The notes: generated from the letters alone by a model not told the origin. Positions 34,269 to 45,640 are shown, counted from the first letter of the stretch. The stretch: DNA of 64,000 nt from Mycoplasma sp. (GCA_014803855.1 JAAVAX010000010.1:122365-186364), one strand, 5' to 3'. Made by a program: numbers and translations.

Positions 34269-35024
34269 ATGGCACAATTAAAAAATACTGATTCAAGTGA
34301 TATCAATTTTTCATTAGGTGATTTTAATGGACCATTAGATCTTTTATTAGAACTTATTAAAAAGAAAAATGTTGACATTTTTGATATTGACTTAGTTGAA
34401 GTTGCTACCCAGTATTTAAAAATTATCGAAGATTTACAAGCTAAAGATATAGATATTGCAAGTGAATATTTAGTTATGGCATCTGAACTTTTATACATTA
34501 AAGCTAGACTTATATTGGCCGATCCTGAAACTATTCAAGAAGTAGAAGAAGATAAGATGAGAATCTTACAATTAATTGCTGAATATCAAGAATTTAAAAA
34601 AATATCTCAAGATTTAAGATTGCAGGAAATAAAAAGAAGAGAGGTTTTCATTAAAAAGCCATCTAATGTTGATGGATTTGAAATTGAGATTGATGATTCA
34701 GCATTAGATGGTTATGGTACTACACCTAAATTAATCAAAGTATTAAGAAAAATGTTCGAAAGAACATATGCTGATAAATTGCGTAAAATAAAATTAGAAA
34801 CTTTCAATTTATCTCCATCAGAAAGAAGAGAACAAATTAGAGAAATCATTGATCAATTAGGATTAGAATTAATACCATTTGACAAGTTGTTTACAGTTCC
34901 ATCATTAAATCATTTTGTTATCACATTAATTGCAATTCTAGATATGTCTAGAAAAGAAGAATTGATTTTAGAACAAAAGGACCAATTTGATGAAATAATA
35001 ATAAGAAAAGGAGTAAACTATTAG
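34269..35024 (+). CDS. scpA: segregation and condensation protein A
   Basis: 251 residues. AAGGAG lies 4 bases before the ATG. The kleisin N-terminus is clear: FNGPLDLLLELIKKKNVDIFD near residue 19, then IASEYLVMASELLYIKARLI near 65, and the C-terminal winged helix with VITLIAILDMSRKEEL. ScpA bridges the Smc heads in the condensin-like complex. scpB follows after 4 bases, the standard gene pair. Confidence 0.96.
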   Translation: MAQLKNTDSSDINFSLGDFNGPLDLLLELIKKKNVDIFDIDLVEVATQYLKIIEDLQAKDIDIASEYLVMASELLYIKARLILADPETIQEVEEDKMRILQLIAEYQEFKKISQDLRLQEIKRREVFIKKPSNVDGFEIEIDDSALDGYGTTPKLIKVLRKMFERTYADKLRKIKLETFNLSPSERREQIREIIDQLGLELIPFDKLFTVPSLNHFVITLIAILDMSRKEELILEQKDQFDEIIIRKGVNY

Positions 35025-35028
35025 TACT

Positions 35029-35613
35029 ATGACAACAAGAGAAAGAATTATTGAATCACTAATTTATATCAAAGGAGATGAGGGTATTAAAGTTGAAGAT
35101 ATAAAAGATATTTTTAAACTTGAAACCATAGCTGTTGCTAAAGATTTAATGAATAAGTTTGTTGAAGCTTTTAATAGTGAAAAAAGAGGATTAATTGTTG
35201 AAGAATATAATGGAATATATAAATTTGTTACTATTCCTGAAGCAAAAGAATTTATTAGTGCTCATGTTTCAAGTGAAGCAAAAGCTAAATTATCAGATGC
35301 TGCATTAGAAGTTGTTGGTATTATTGCTTATAAAGCTCCTATTACTCGATCATCAATAAATGCTATTAGAGGTAAGATTTCTGATCATATTGTTAATCTA
35401 TTAATGTTAAAAGGTTTAGTTGAAGAAGTGGGTATTGCAAAAACTCCTGGAAATCCTGTACTTTTTGGTGTAACTGATAAATTTTATGATTATTTTAGAA
35501 TTAGATCACTTAATGAACTACCAAGATTAAGTGATTTTGCTAACATTGATTTAGATACTGATACTACTGAAGAAATAATAGATTTATATAGTTCACAACG
35601 AGAAGATCAATAG
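35029..35613 (+). CDS. scpB: segregation and condensation protein B
   Basis: 194 residues. Two winged-helix domains: the first at residues 1-80 (RERIIESLIYIKGDEGIKVE), the second around LSDAALEVVGIIAYKAPITR and IRGKISDHIVNLLMLKGLVEE near 85-130, which is the most conserved ScpB segment. ScpB dimerises on ScpA in the Smc complex. Sits between scpA and a pseudouridine synthase gene, an arrangement also common in Firmicutes. Confidence 0.96.
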   Translation: MTTRERIIESLIYIKGDEGIKVEDIKDIFKLETIAVAKDLMNKFVEAFNSEKRGLIVEEYNGIYKFVTIPEAKEFISAHVSSEAKAKLSDAALEVVGIIAYKAPITRSSINAIRGKISDHIVNLLMLKGLVEEVGIAKTPGNPVLFGVTDKFYDYFRIRSLNELPRLSDFANIDLDTDTTEEIIDLYSSQREDQ

Positions 35614-35619
35614 AGAAAA

Positions 35620-36459
35620 ATGACATTAATAAAATTAAAAGCTACAAAAAATGATGAAGGTAGAACATTATTTAAGTTTTTAGTTAAACATTTAAACAAT
35701 GTTCCTATTTCTGCTATTGAAAAATTATTTAGAATAAAAGATATTAAGTTGAATGGTCATAAAACAAATTATAAATCATATAAAATAATGGCTGGTGATG
35801 AAATTTATGTTTATGGTATTTCAGAATATAAATCCAATAATTTCAGTCAAACAATAATTAAATTTAAAGTCATTTATGAAGATAAAAATATTTTAGTCAT
35901 TGATAAACCAATTAATATATCAATGCATGGTTTTGATGATTCTTTAGATAATCAAGTTTTAACATATTTAAATTATAAACAATTAGATACATTTAAACCA
36001 GCAAGCATTGGTCGTTTAGATCGATCTACATCAGGTTTAATTGTTTATGCAAAAACATATAAAGCTCTAACTCAACTTAATGAAAAAATTAATAATCATG
36101 ATAAATATTATTTATTAAAATCTGATTTTCCATGAGAAAAAAAAGATGTAACATTTTTTGGCAGAAAAAATACTAGAACTAATGAAATGGAATTGTTTAA
36201 TCAAAAGCCTGGAATTGAAATGAGTACATATTTTTTTAAAGATTTAAATAAAAAATATGCAAAGATAACAACTGGTAAAAAACATCAAATAAGGTTAACA
36301 CTAAAACATTTAGGTTATCCAATATATGGAGATAAAAAATATGGTGGAAAATTTGATAAAAGAGTTTATCTTCATTCTTATAAAATTGTTTTCCATTCAT
36401 TGGTAGATGAATTAGAGTACTTGAATGATACTCAATTTATTTGTGATATTAAGTGATAA
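35620..36459 (+). CDS. 23S rRNA pseudouridine synthase, RluA/RluC/RluD family
   Basis: 279 residues. An N-terminal S4-like domain (RTLFKFLVKHLNNVPISAIEK) precedes the catalytic domain with VIDKPINISMHG near 92, and GRLDRSTSGLIVYAKT near 132 containing the catalytic Asp, then TTGKKHQIRLTLKHLGYPI and GDKKYGG near 235. The exact uridine target cannot be told; RluC-type is likely because of the S4 domain. The stop follows a UGA Trp directly (TGATAA), so a standard-code reading would lose one residue only. Six bases after scpB. Confidence 0.92.
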
Positions 36460-36468
36460 TAAATTCAA

Positions 36469-38016
36469 CTAACCAATAATGATATTTTCTTCAATGTATG
36501 TGTAATTATTTTTTCTATTATTTTTTCTTCAAACTAGCATTGTAGATGAAATTCCTAATTGACCAATAAACATTGTTAAGATCAATACAAGTTTGGAAAT
36601 TATATTTAAACTAGATGAAAGGCCAGTAGTTAGCCCAGTTGTTCCAAATGCAGAGCTAACATCAAAAAATACATCAGCAAATCCGAGATTATCACTATTA
36701 CCTTCGCCTCATAATGTGTTTAATGATGTAAAACAAACTAGAGTTGAGAAAAATACAATGAAGATAGAAATTGCAAGAACAATAAATGATGAATAAATAA
36801 TATCATCAGATATTTTTCTTTTGAACATTCGAACACCTTGAATGCCTCTGAATCTATTTCATATTGCAACAACAACAATGGCAAGAGTAGTTGTTCTTAT
36901 CCCTCCACCTGTTGAAGAAGGAGCAGCACCAATAAACATCATTATTGAGAATACAACAAGAGTTGGTGATGTGAATTTAATGACATTTGGATCTAATGTT
37001 GTAAATCCAGCACTTCTTGTAGAAAATACATGGAAAATTATGGTCATTGCTCGATCACCAACTGATCCGCTTCTTTCATTATTTCAAATACCTTCAATTG
37101 TCAACATATTAGCATGAACATTTTTAGAACCTATTTCAAACATTAATGTAAGAGCAAGACCAATTACAAAAACAGAAATATATGTAACAGAACTTACTTT
37201 TGTAAACAATGAAAATTTAAAATCAGTTCTTTTTCTTGCTTTATAACTTATATATTGAATTGTTTCATAAATAACTGGATATCCTATACCACCAATTATC
37301 AAAAGAATAATAAATACAATTTGAATTGAATAAACTCCATAGTATGGATATAATGATGAATCTGATAAAATGTCAAATCCAGCATTGTTAATTGCAGATA
37401 TTGAATGAAAAATTGCACATTTAAATGAAAGTAATACATCTCCTTGTGGATTGTATTGGGTAAAATCTTTAATTTCTGAACTTCCATCAAGATTATAAAC
37501 AGTTCATGAAAAATTTCCTTTTTCAAAATAAAACATAAGTCATAAAATAAAAGTAGATATAGCTATTGCTACAAATAAGAATATAATAGATGTCTTTATT
37601 GTTCTTTTAAGATCACCTGTGTTACTAGCACCTCTTTCCTTTTCTAAAATGTTTCTAGAAGTAATTGATATGGACTTTTTAAAAATAATATTTACTACAA
37701 AAACTTTAAGAGCAAAAATACCAATTCCACCAATTAATATTAAAATTATGATTAAAAATTGACCAAAATCACTTCACGTTTCAATAGTAACCTTTGTTGT
37801 TAGACCTGTATCACTAAAAGCAGAAGCAGCTGTAAATAAAGCATCAATTAAATTAACATTTACTCCTGGTTTTTGTGAAATAGGTAATTTTAATAAAAGA
37901 GCAAATAAAAAAGTTACAAATAAATACACAAAAAAGATAATTTGAATATTAGAAAATTTATAAAAAAATCTCTTTATATTGGAGAACAGTTTTCTATATT
38001 TTTTATTTATTCTCAT
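36469..38016 (-). CDS. ktrB: potassium-uptake membrane subunit KtrB/TrkH type
   Basis: 515 residues. Four M-P-M units with P-loop filter segments: TAASAFSDTGLT near 64, SISAINNAGFD near 195, FSTRSAGFTT near 320 and SSAFGTTGLTTG near 470; the central Gly of each loop is present. A stretch of GAAPSSTGGGIRTTT near 350 is the family's gating-loop region. Transports K+ (possibly with Na+) across the membrane and needs the RCK subunit. ktrA is divergent 70 bases away, so the pair shares a control region. The stop is 9 bases from the convergent pseudouridine synthase. Confidence 0.93.
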
Positions 38017-38086
38017 AGAATTTAATTATATATTTTAATTTTTTAAAGTTATAATTAAAATGTAATTTTAATATTTGAGGAATTTT

Positions 38087-38818
38087 ATGGTTAGAGTTAA
38101 AAAAAATAAGAGTAGTATTTGTGTTATTGGGATAGGAAGATTTGGGACAGCTGTTGTTGATGAACTAATTGAACAAAATATTTCAGTATTAGCTATTGAC
38201 ACAAATGAAAAAGAATTACTAAAATATTCAAATTCACCCCTAGTTACTACAATAGCTGCTGATGCTGCTGATATTCAAACATTACAATCTTTAGGTGTTA
38301 ATGAAATAAATACTGTAATCATTGGTGCTCCTAATAATATTGAAGTTGTTGCAGCATTGTTAGAATTAAATATTGAGCATATTATTGCTCGTGCTGCTTC
38401 TTCACGTCATGCTCGGGTATTGAAACAAATTGGTGTTGATTTAATTGTTAGACCTGAGACTGAAACAGGTGCTCGTACTGCTTTGATAGCTACAAACTCT
38501 AATTTTATTAAGTTCTCAAAAACTTTGACAGAAATTGGCAATGGTTTTGTTATTGGTTCATCAAATGTTTTAAATGATGATTATGTTAATATTCAACTTA
38601 AAGATTTAAAGTTTAATTATTTTGGTATTACATTAGTTTTAGTAAAAAGAGGTGATGATTCATTCTTACCTAAAGCTGATACAAAATTTGAAATTGGTGA
38701 TGAATTAATGGTTGTTGGAAAAACCAATGATGTTACTAAATTTTTTGGTCTTCTTAATGAGGACAATCCAATTGTTGTTTCTAGAAATAAAAGAAGAAAA
38801 TGAATTAAATCTTCTTAA
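38087..38818 (+). CDS. ktrA: potassium-uptake regulatory subunit KtrA/TrkA type
   Basis: 243 residues. RCK_N Rossmann domain with VIGIGRFGTAVVDEL near residue 13 (GxGxxG-type NAD(H)/ATP site), AIDTNEKEL near 40 (acidic residue after beta2), ADAADIQTLQSLGV near 62 and ARAASSRHARVL near 103; RCK_C follows from about 150. Binds nucleotide and gates KtrB. ATG 38087, preceded by TGAGG, is chosen over the upstream TTG at 38075. Its last codons overlap the last codons of the convergent era gene by 4 bases. Confidence 0.94.
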
Positions 38819-39690
38819 TAACCTAGTTTCTTAATTTCATTGTTGTTATTAATTCAATCTTTATTCACTTTTACAACTAATTTTAAATTAACTTTTGAGT
38901 TAAATTTTTCAGATATTATTTTTCTTGCCTTTGTACCAATATTTTTAATCATAGTTCCATTTTTTCCAACAATGATTCCTTTTTGAGATTCCTTTTTACA
39001 ATAAATAGTTGCTTCAATATCTCTAAATAAATCATCTTCGCTTATGTCATATCTATTAATCTCAATTGCTATGGAATGTGGTAATTCATCACTTAAATTT
39101 TCAATTGCACAATATCTAATTATTTCTTTTGAAATAAATAATTCACTTTTATCAGTTATATAATCATCATCATATAATTGATCATCTTCATAACTAAAAT
39201 GTTTTATTTCTTCAATTAGTTTATTAATTGATTTGTCATTATTTCTAGAAATTGGCAATATAGATATGAAATTATATTTACTTAATTCAATAATTTTGTC
39301 ATTTAGATTATCATTAGATTTTAATAAATCATTTTTAGTTATAACTGCAATTTTACTTTTAAAATCTTTAATTTTTTCCAATATCATTATGTCACCATTT
39401 GATACATTTTGATCAACAGGTTGTAAAAATAATAATAAATCAATTTCTTTCAAAGTATCAAAAGCTTTTTTGTTTAACTCTTGTCCAAATTTAGATTGTG
39501 GCTTATGAATACCTGGTGTATCTAAAAAGATTAACTGATAACCATCTTTATTATAAATACCTAATATTTGATCTCTTGTGGTTTGAGGTTTATTAGATAT
39601 GATAGATAAGTCATATTCAATTATTTTATTTATTAATGTAGATTTACCAACATTAGGTCGACCTATTATTCCAACTCAACAAACTTTCAT
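38815..39690 (-). CDS. era: GTPase Era
   Basis: 291 residues, standard length. GTPase domain with P-loop [16 protein letters not shown] near residue 7, switch region NKPQTTRDQILGI near 33, DTPGIHKPQ near 57 and TKND near 118; the C-terminal KH domain has IVGKNGTMIKNIGTKARK near 240. Era binds the 3' end of 16S rRNA in 30S assembly. cdd is directly upstream (stop of cdd 3 bases before the era ATG), an old and widespread neighbourhood. Confidence 0.96.
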
Positions 39691-39693
39691 TAA

Positions 39694-40107
39694 TTAATTT
39701 TCACCTTTAATATTTTTTGAATCAATTGCAAATGGAAAAATTTCTGAAAAATTTTTTGTTACATTTTCACCTTTGTTGTTGTACATAACAATTTCAGGAT
39801 TATTTTTTACATGCTCACTAATTGTTTGTCTACATCCACCACATGGAGATAAAAAATCTTTTGAATCAATTGAATATACATGAATTTTTTTAATAGAAGA
39901 AACATCTATTCCATTATTAATTGCTGAATGTAGTGCAACTCTTTCTGCACACATAGTATTTGGATATGAAGCATTCTCAATATTTACACCTCAAAAATCT
40001 TTATCATTTTCATTTTCAAAATAAGCAACTACATGAAAGTTGGAATATGGCACATAAGCTTTTTTGGATATTTCTTTTAGCTTATCAATAAATTTATCAC
40101 TTGTCAT
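39694..40107 (-). CDS. cdd: cytidine deaminase
   Basis: 137 residues. Homotetrameric zinc enzyme that deaminates cytidine and deoxycytidine. YVPYSNFHVVAYF near 18, NTMCAERVALHSAI near 50 (zinc Cys plus catalytic Glu) and SPCGGCRQTISEH near 87 (two zinc cysteines) are all intact. One UGA Trp. Forms an operon with era. Confidence 0.97.
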
Positions 40108-40154
40108 ATTAGATATTATATTTTATTTTGTCATTCTAAATATGATAAAAGATC

Positions 40155-40176
40155 AAAAAAAGAGCAATTGATGCTC
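40155..40176 (-). terminator. intrinsic terminator of clpB
   Basis: On the minus strand GAGCA-TCAAT-TGCTC (40176-40162) followed by seven T (40161-40155). It lies 13 bases after the clpB stop. Confidence 0.85.
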
Positions 40177-40188
40177 CTTAATTTTTCT

Positions 40189-42348
40189 TTAATTTAATAA
40201 ATCCTCTGTTAATCTAATATTTCCTGAATTATCACATGTTATTTCATATGTTTGACCTTTGCTCATTTCATTTGAAATAATTTTTTTAGCTATGAATGAT
40301 TCAATATCATTTTTTATTAATCTATTAATTGGTCTTGCTCCAAAAATTTTGTTATACCCATTTTTCATAACATATTTATTTACATGTTTAGAAAATTGAA
40401 TTGTAATGTCTTGGTTTTCAAATACCCGTTTAGAAAGTCTATCTAGTTCTTTGACAATAATTTTTTCAATAATTTTTTCATCTAATGGATTGAATATTAT
40501 TATTTCATCAATTCTATTAATAAACTCTGGTCTAAATACTTTTTGCATTTCTTTAACAACTTTTTCATTTGGTTCTTTTTCCTCTAATATTAGATTTGAC
40601 CCAACATTAGATGTCATAATGATGATTGTGTTTTTGAAATTAATTTCTTTACCTTTAGAATCCTTTAGAATTCCATCATCAAGAATTTGCAATAAGATAT
40701 TTAAAACATCAGGATGTGCTTTCTCAATTTCATCAAATAAAACAACACTATAAGGATTTTGTCTAACTTTATCTGATAATTGTGACATTTCTCCATAACC
40801 TACATATCCTGGTGGAGAACCAATTAATTTAGATATTGAATGAGCCTCCATAAATTCAGACATATCAATTCTAATCATTTGTCTTTCACTATCAAATAAT
40901 GAATAAGCAAGTGATTTTGCTAATTCAGTTTTACCAACACCTGTTGGACCCAAGAACATGAATGAACCAATTGGACGATTAGGGTCATTAATGTTTGCTT
41001 TAGATCTTAGAATTGTTTCAGCAACTAATTTTGTAGCTTGCTCTTGACCAATAACTCTTTGATTTAGTTCATTTTCTAAGTTCAATAATTTTTTTGATTC
41101 AGCTTCAACTAATTTAGAAACAGGAATTTTTGTTCATTTAGAAACAATTTCAGCAATTTCATTTTCTCCAACACTATCTCTAACTAATGATTTGTCTAAA
41201 TTTTTAGAATCATCCTCTAGTTTTTTAATTTCTTTTTCCAACTCAGGTATTGATTTATATAAAAGTTCAGATGCTTTTTCATAATTAGATTCATTTTGAT
41301 ATTGAACTAATTTTTGTTTTAAAGTTTCTAGTTGAAATTTTTTATTTGAAAGTTCTTCAACAGATTTTTTTTCAAAATTCCATTTTTTAGAAATTTCATC
41401 AATTTCATTGTTTATACTTTTTAAACTTTCATCAATTGTTTCTAGTCTTAATTTATTTTTATTAACATTTTCAGATTTAGTATCTTCTTTAGATAATGCA
41501 ATTTTTTCCATTTCTAGAGCCATTTTCTTTTGTTCTAATTTTTCCAATTTTTCTGGTTTAGAATTCATTATGGTTTTTAATGTAGCAGCTGCTTCATCAA
41601 CTAAATCTATTGCTTTATCTGGAAGGAAACGATCTGATATAAAACGCGATGACATTTTTGCAGCAGCAACAATAGCACTATCTTCAATTTTTACTCCATG
41701 AAATGATTCAAAACGTTCTTTTATTCCTCTCATGATTGTTATTGCATCTTCAATTGAAGGCTCAGCAACATCTACTTTTTGCATCCTTCTTTCTAAAGCA
41801 GCATCAGTTTCAATGTATTTTTTATATTCATCATATGTTGTTGCACCAATTAGCATCATTTCACCTCTAGCTAACATTGGTTTTAAAATATTAGCAACAT
41901 CCATTGCATTTCCTGATGAATTTTTTCCAGTTCCAACAATCATATGGATTTCATCAATGAAAACAATTACATTACCATTTGATTCCTTGATTTGCTTTGT
42001 TAAATTTTTAATTCTTTCTTCAAATTGACCTTGGAATGAAGCTCCAGCAAACATTGATGTTAGGTCAATTTCTATTAATTCTTTATTTTTTAGATTTTCA
42101 GGCACATCACCTAGTGCTATTTTTTTAGCAAGTCCTTCAACAATAGCTGTTTTACCAACCCCAGGTTCACCAACTAAAACTGGGTTGTTTTTATTTTTTC
42201 TAGATAATATTCTTATTACCCTTCTTATTTCATCATCTCTTCCTATAATAGGTTCCAATTTATTTTGAAATGCTAATTCAGTTAAGTTTTTTCCATATTT
42301 TTTTAATGAATCAACATTTTGTTCATTAGGTGTAAAATTAAATTCCAT
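40189..42348 (-). CDS. clpB: ClpB disaggregase lacking the N-terminal Clp_N domain
   Basis: 719 residues against about 860 in most bacteria. The protein starts directly at the linker to the first AAA+ domain ([20 protein letters not shown]) and lacks Clp_N. NBD1: Walker A GEPGVGKT near 58, Walker B VIFIDEIH near 128. The coiled-coil middle domain runs from about 260 to 395. NBD2: GPTGVGKT near 470 and [14 protein letters not shown] near 535. One UGA Trp. Short ClpB is usual in mycoplasmas. An ideal Shine-Dalgarno (AAAGGAGG) precedes ATG 42348. A CIRCE element lies 54 bases upstream, so HrcA should repress it. Confidence 0.96.
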
Positions 42349-42398
42349 AATTACCTCCTTTATTAGAAATACAAATAAATCTTATTTGTATATAAATA

Positions 42399-42428
42399 AT
42401 TATAGCACTTATATGATTAGAGTGCTAA
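42399..42428 (-). promoter_or_regulatory. CIRCE operator (HrcA site) and promoter of clpB
   Basis: On the minus strand TTAGCACTC - 9 bases - AAGTGCTAT, matching the CIRCE consensus TTAGCACTC-N9-GAGTGCTAA with two differences in one arm. The plus-strand arms are 42402-42410 and 42420-42428. A TATAAT -10 (plus 42399-42404) overlaps the downstream arm, so HrcA bound here would block the promoter. Confidence 0.9.
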
Positions 42429-42555
42429 ATTTTTTATTATTTTATTTTTATATATGTAAGTTAATTATCAAAATTAAGAATAAGAGTTATTAATTAATAA
42501 AAAATTAATAATTTAATTTCCATAAAATAAATGTTTTTAATACAATTAGTAAATT

Positions 42556-43134
42556 ATGTATAGAAAATACTCAGATGGAATTATAGAAGTAATTACTGGT
42601 CCAATGTTTAGTGGAAAAAGTGAAGAATTGATAAAAAGAATAAGAATACTTTCATATGCTGAAATACCAACACTTGTTATTAAACCAGCTATTGATAATA
42701 GATTTTCTAATAGTGACATTATTTCTAGAAATGGAACTTCTATTAAATCATATTCAATTTCCACTGTTGATGAGATTAAAAAATTATTTGAAAGTAATAA
42801 ATACAAAGCCTTAGTAGTTGATGAAATTCAATTTTTTGATATTGAATTAATCAATTACATTGATCAATTAGCAAATAAAGGAATTAGAATTATTGCTTGT
42901 GGTTTAGACCAAGATTATTTAAGAAGACCATTTAATGTTGTTGCTCAATTGATGGCAATTGCTGATTCTGTACTTAAATTAAAAGCAGTTTGCTTGATTT
43001 GTAAAAAAGCTGCTTCATGTTCATTTAGAACATCATCAAGCAATGACACAATTGAAATTGGTGATACAGACAAATATGAAGCTAGATGTAGAGAATGTCA
43101 TATGAATGGTATGAATGAAAATACTAAGCAATAA
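42556..43134 (+). CDS. tdk: thymidine kinase
   Basis: 192 residues. Type II thymidine kinase: P-loop TGPMFSGKSEELI near residue 14, VVDEIQFFD near 88 (Walker B plus catalytic Glu), IACGLDQDYLRRPF near 115, lasso-domain zinc cysteines CLICKK near 147 and CRECH near 180. Salvages thymidine. No UGA codon. Its last 11 bases overlap the 3' end of the convergent rnr gene. Confidence 0.97.
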   Translation: MYRKYSDGIIEVITGPMFSGKSEELIKRIRILSYAEIPTLVIKPAIDNRFSNSDIISRNGTSIKSYSISTVDEIKKLFESNKYKALVVDEIQFFDIELINYIDQLANKGIRIIACGLDQDYLRRPFNVVAQLMAIADSVLKLKAVCLICKKAASCSFRTSSSNDTIEIGDTDKYEARCRECHMNGMNENTKQ

Positions 43135-45199
43135 TTGCACTTATTTTACCTTCTAAATTAGAAGTAGAAATTATTTTAACTTTTAATTTTTGACCTATTT
43201 TATAATTTGTATTTTTAACTGTTAATGTACAGTGATCATTGGATATTACATAATCATTAGAATCAGTTAATGTTGAAATATGAATTAGTGCATTTGTTGA
43301 ATCTTCAAAATCAACAAAGATACCAAATTTTTGAATAGAAACTATTATTGCATCTTTAGTTGTTCCAATTAGATTTTCATAAAACTCTGCTTTTTTCATA
43401 TCATTAACTTTTCTTTCTAAATCAGTTGCTTTAATTTCAGTTAGTGATGAATGAGCAGCAATGGATTCAATTTTATGTGCATTATCAATTGAATATGTTT
43501 TATTATTTTTAAACATTACTTCCCAAATAATTCGATGTAATAAAAGATCAGGATATCTTCTAATTGGTGATGTAAAGTGAGAATAATATTTAGATGCCAA
43601 ACCAAAATGCCCAATGTTATTTGAAGAGTATTTTGCTTTTTGCATTGTTCTTAATAATGACATTTTTATTAAATTATCAAATCTCTTTTCTTTAATATTA
43701 TTAACAAACATTTGAAATACTCTTGGATCAGTGCTTTGAACTAATCCTTGTGTGCTAAGACCTAATGATTTAACAAAAGATTTTAGAGCATCTATTTTTT
43801 CTAAATCTGGTGCATCATGAATTCTATATATTGAAGGAATATGTAAATCAGAGATCATTTGTGAAACAGTTTCATTAGCAAAAACCATAAAATTTTCAAT
43901 TAGTATTTCTGATGAAAGTCTTTCTCTCTTTTTAATAGCAATTACTTTACCCGTATTTTTATCTAGTTCAATAATAGGCTCTTCAATTTCAAAATCAATA
44001 TATCCATCATTTACTTTATTTTTGCCAATGATATTACTTAACTCATAGGCAGTTTTTAACATTGTAGCAAGTTCTGTATTTTCTTGAATAAAAGATTCAT
44101 TATCCATATTAGCAACTTGATTATAGGTTAATCGATATTTAGATTCAATTAAAGCAGGATAAAGTTTTTTATTTAAAACATTACCATATGAATCAATTTC
44201 ACATTCTAAAGTTAATGTAAATCTTTTTTCATTTGGATTTAATGAGCAAATTCCATTTGATAATTTTTCTGGAAGCATTGGAATAACTTTATCTATTAAA
44301 TAAATAGATGTTCCTCTATCTTGTGCTTCTTGATCAATAAAAGAATTTTCTTTTACATAATAAGCAACATCTGCAATATGAACACCTAAAATATAAGTGT
44401 TGTTACTACTTTTTTCAACAGAAATAGCATCATCAAAATCTTTTGTTTTTTCACCATCAATTGTAACAATTAATTTATTACTTAAATCTTTTCTATTAAA
44501 TTCATTAATATTTTCAACTTCATTTGGTATTTCTTTTGTTTCATTTAACACTTCATCAGAGAAAACATTTCTAACACCAGAAATATCTACTAAAAGATTT
44601 ATATCTGAATAAGGTTGATTAATAAAATCTAATGTTTTATCAAGTTCTAAATAAATATCATTTGCAGTAATTTTACTAATTTTAAATCTAGCATATGTAT
44701 TAGCTTTAAGAATAGTCTTATCATAATAAAAATTCATTTGGGAATTAAATAAAATGGGAATTAAATTTAGATTTTGATCAATTTGAGCATGTATGAATTC
44801 ATTTTTTCTTGAATTAATTTTGATTTGAACTCCAAAGTAAAAATCATCTTGATCATCTTTGTAAACATTAATATTAATATTGTCATTTTTAAGTGCATTT
44901 AAATAATTAGAAAAAATCGGTATAGAAATTTCTTTATCATCATTTAATGCTAAAAAACAAAAGCCATTTCCTCTAGAATTTACTTTATAATCAACATCAA
45001 AATTACCAATAAATGTAGGTATGAAATATTTATCATCTTTTTTTGAATAAGCAATATCACCATTCTTTTTTAGTTCATTTAAAAATTTACTAAATTCTTT
45101 ATTTTTTGAAGATGGTACTTTAAGTGATTTTACAATATCAATGAAAGAAGATCTTTTATTAATATTTAAATAATTTATTGTTTGTTCTTTTGAAAACAT
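43124..45199 (-). CDS. rnr: ribonuclease R (RNB-family exoribonuclease)
   Basis: 691 residues and no UGA codon. An N-terminal helix-turn-helix and cold-shock-like domains (about 1-210) precede the RNB domain with VTIDGEKTKDFDDAISVEK near 246, holding the catalytic aspartates, and LLHRIIWEV plus FTSPIRRYPDLL near 540. An S1 domain ends the protein (GTTKDAIIVSIQKFGIFVDF near 610). RNase R degrades structured RNA 3'-5' and is the main exoribonuclease of mollicutes. Four bases after secG, the secG-rnr order known from Gram-positives. Confidence 0.96.
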   Translation of the reverse strand: MFSKEQTINYLNINKRSSFIDIVKSLKVPSSKNKEFSKFLNELKKNGDIAYSKKDDKYFIPTFIGNFDVDYKVNSRGNGFCFLALNDDKEISIPIFSNYLNALKNDNININVYKDDQDDFYFGVQIKINSRKNEFIHAQIDQNLNLIPILFNSQMNFYYDKTILKANTYARFKISKITANDIYLELDKTLDFINQPYSDINLLVDISGVRNVFSDEVLNETKEIPNEVENINEFNRKDLSNKLIVTIDGEKTKDFDDAISVEKSSNNTYILGVHIADVAYYVKENSFIDQEAQDRGTSIYLIDKVIPMLPEKLSNGICSLNPNEKRFTLTLECEIDSYGNVLNKKLYPALIESKYRLTYNQVANMDNESFIQENTELATMLKTAYELSNIIGKNKVNDGYIDFEIEEPIIELDKNTGKVIAIKKRERLSSEILIENFMVFANETVSQMISDLHIPSIYRIHDAPDLEKIDALKSFVKSLGLSTQGLVQSTDPRVFQMFVNNIKEKRFDNLIKMSLLRTMQKAKYSSNNIGHFGLASKYYSHFTSPIRRYPDLLLHRIIWEVMFKNNKTYSIDNAHKIESIAAHSSLTEIKATDLERKVNDMKKAEFYENLIGTTKDAIIVSIQKFGIFVDFEDSTNALIHISTLTDSNDYVISNDHCTLTVKNTNYKIGQKLKVKIISTSNLEGKISAIIA

Positions 45200-45203
45200 A
45201 TTT

Positions 45204-45440
45204 TTAAATAAACACTCTAATGATGATAGTTACAACAAAAATAATAATTCCTAAAGTTATCATTGATCATTTTAAAAACTTTTTTCATCCTTGCTCTTTT
45301 GTTTGTGAAAACAATTTCAAGTCTGAAGAACCAATAAGAGCACCTGAAAATGAGTTTGAATCCGGAGCCATCATAAATCCTATTATTATCATTAAAAATG
45401 AAACAATAAACAGTATTATCATTAAGATTGTTATACCCAT
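45204..45440 (-). CDS. secG: protein translocase subunit SecG
   Basis: 78 residues with two UGA tryptophans (EQGWKKFLKWSM). Two transmembrane helices at about 2-24 and 58-77 flank a conserved loop MAPDSNSFSGALIGSSDLKL, where the SecG patterns (G-----sG-l-Gs------) and KeRG-K-fl are visible. AAGGAG precedes ATG 45440 by 5 bases. Accessory subunit of SecYEG. Read with UGA as stop the gene disappears, so automated annotation may miss it. Confidence 0.88.
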
Positions 45441-45536
45441 TCATTCTCCTTGTCATTTTTATAATACAATGTATATAATTTTAGCATTTTATGCTAATAA
45501 ATTTCATGTTATTGTCTAAAAAAAGTATAAAAAAAA

Positions 45537-45612
45537 TGGCAAGGGTGACAGGACTCGAACCCACAACATGCGGGGTTGAAGCCCGCTGTTCTACCAATTG
45601 AACTACACCCTT
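45537..45612 (-). tRNA. trnW: tRNA-Trp (anticodon UCA, reads UGA)
   Basis: 76 nt including an encoded CCA. Acceptor AAGGGTG pairs with CACCCTT, D stem GTTC/GAAC, anticodon stem GCGGG/CCCGC with loop CTTCAAC (anticodon TCA), and the T loop TTCGAGT. The T stem relies on several G-U pairs. Anticodon UCA decodes UGA (and UGG by wobble) as Trp, the molecular basis for the code used across this window. It sits between acpP and secG on the same strand. Confidence 0.95.
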
Positions 45613-45640
45613 ACAAATTAAATTAATATATGAAAATTAC

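Noticed and set aside
36593..37117. Open frames on the plus strand opposite ktrB (36593-36796, 36842-37117)
   Set aside because: They lie wholly inside ktrB, have no Shine-Dalgarno and give proline/threonine-rich products that mirror the membrane codons of ktrB.
40406..42028. Open frames on the plus strand opposite clpB
   Set aside because: Shadows of a highly conserved AAA+ gene; no start signals.
45481..45497. Inverted repeat TTAGCAT-TTT-ATGCTAA between tRNA-Trp and secG
   Set aside because: Could be a transcript end or processing site, but without a T-run on either side it cannot be called a terminator.
45537..45612. tRNA with anticodon UCA considered as selenocysteine tRNA
   Set aside because: It is 76 nt with no long variable arm and has a normal 7-bp acceptor; UGA occurs throughout ordinary genes where Trp is expected.
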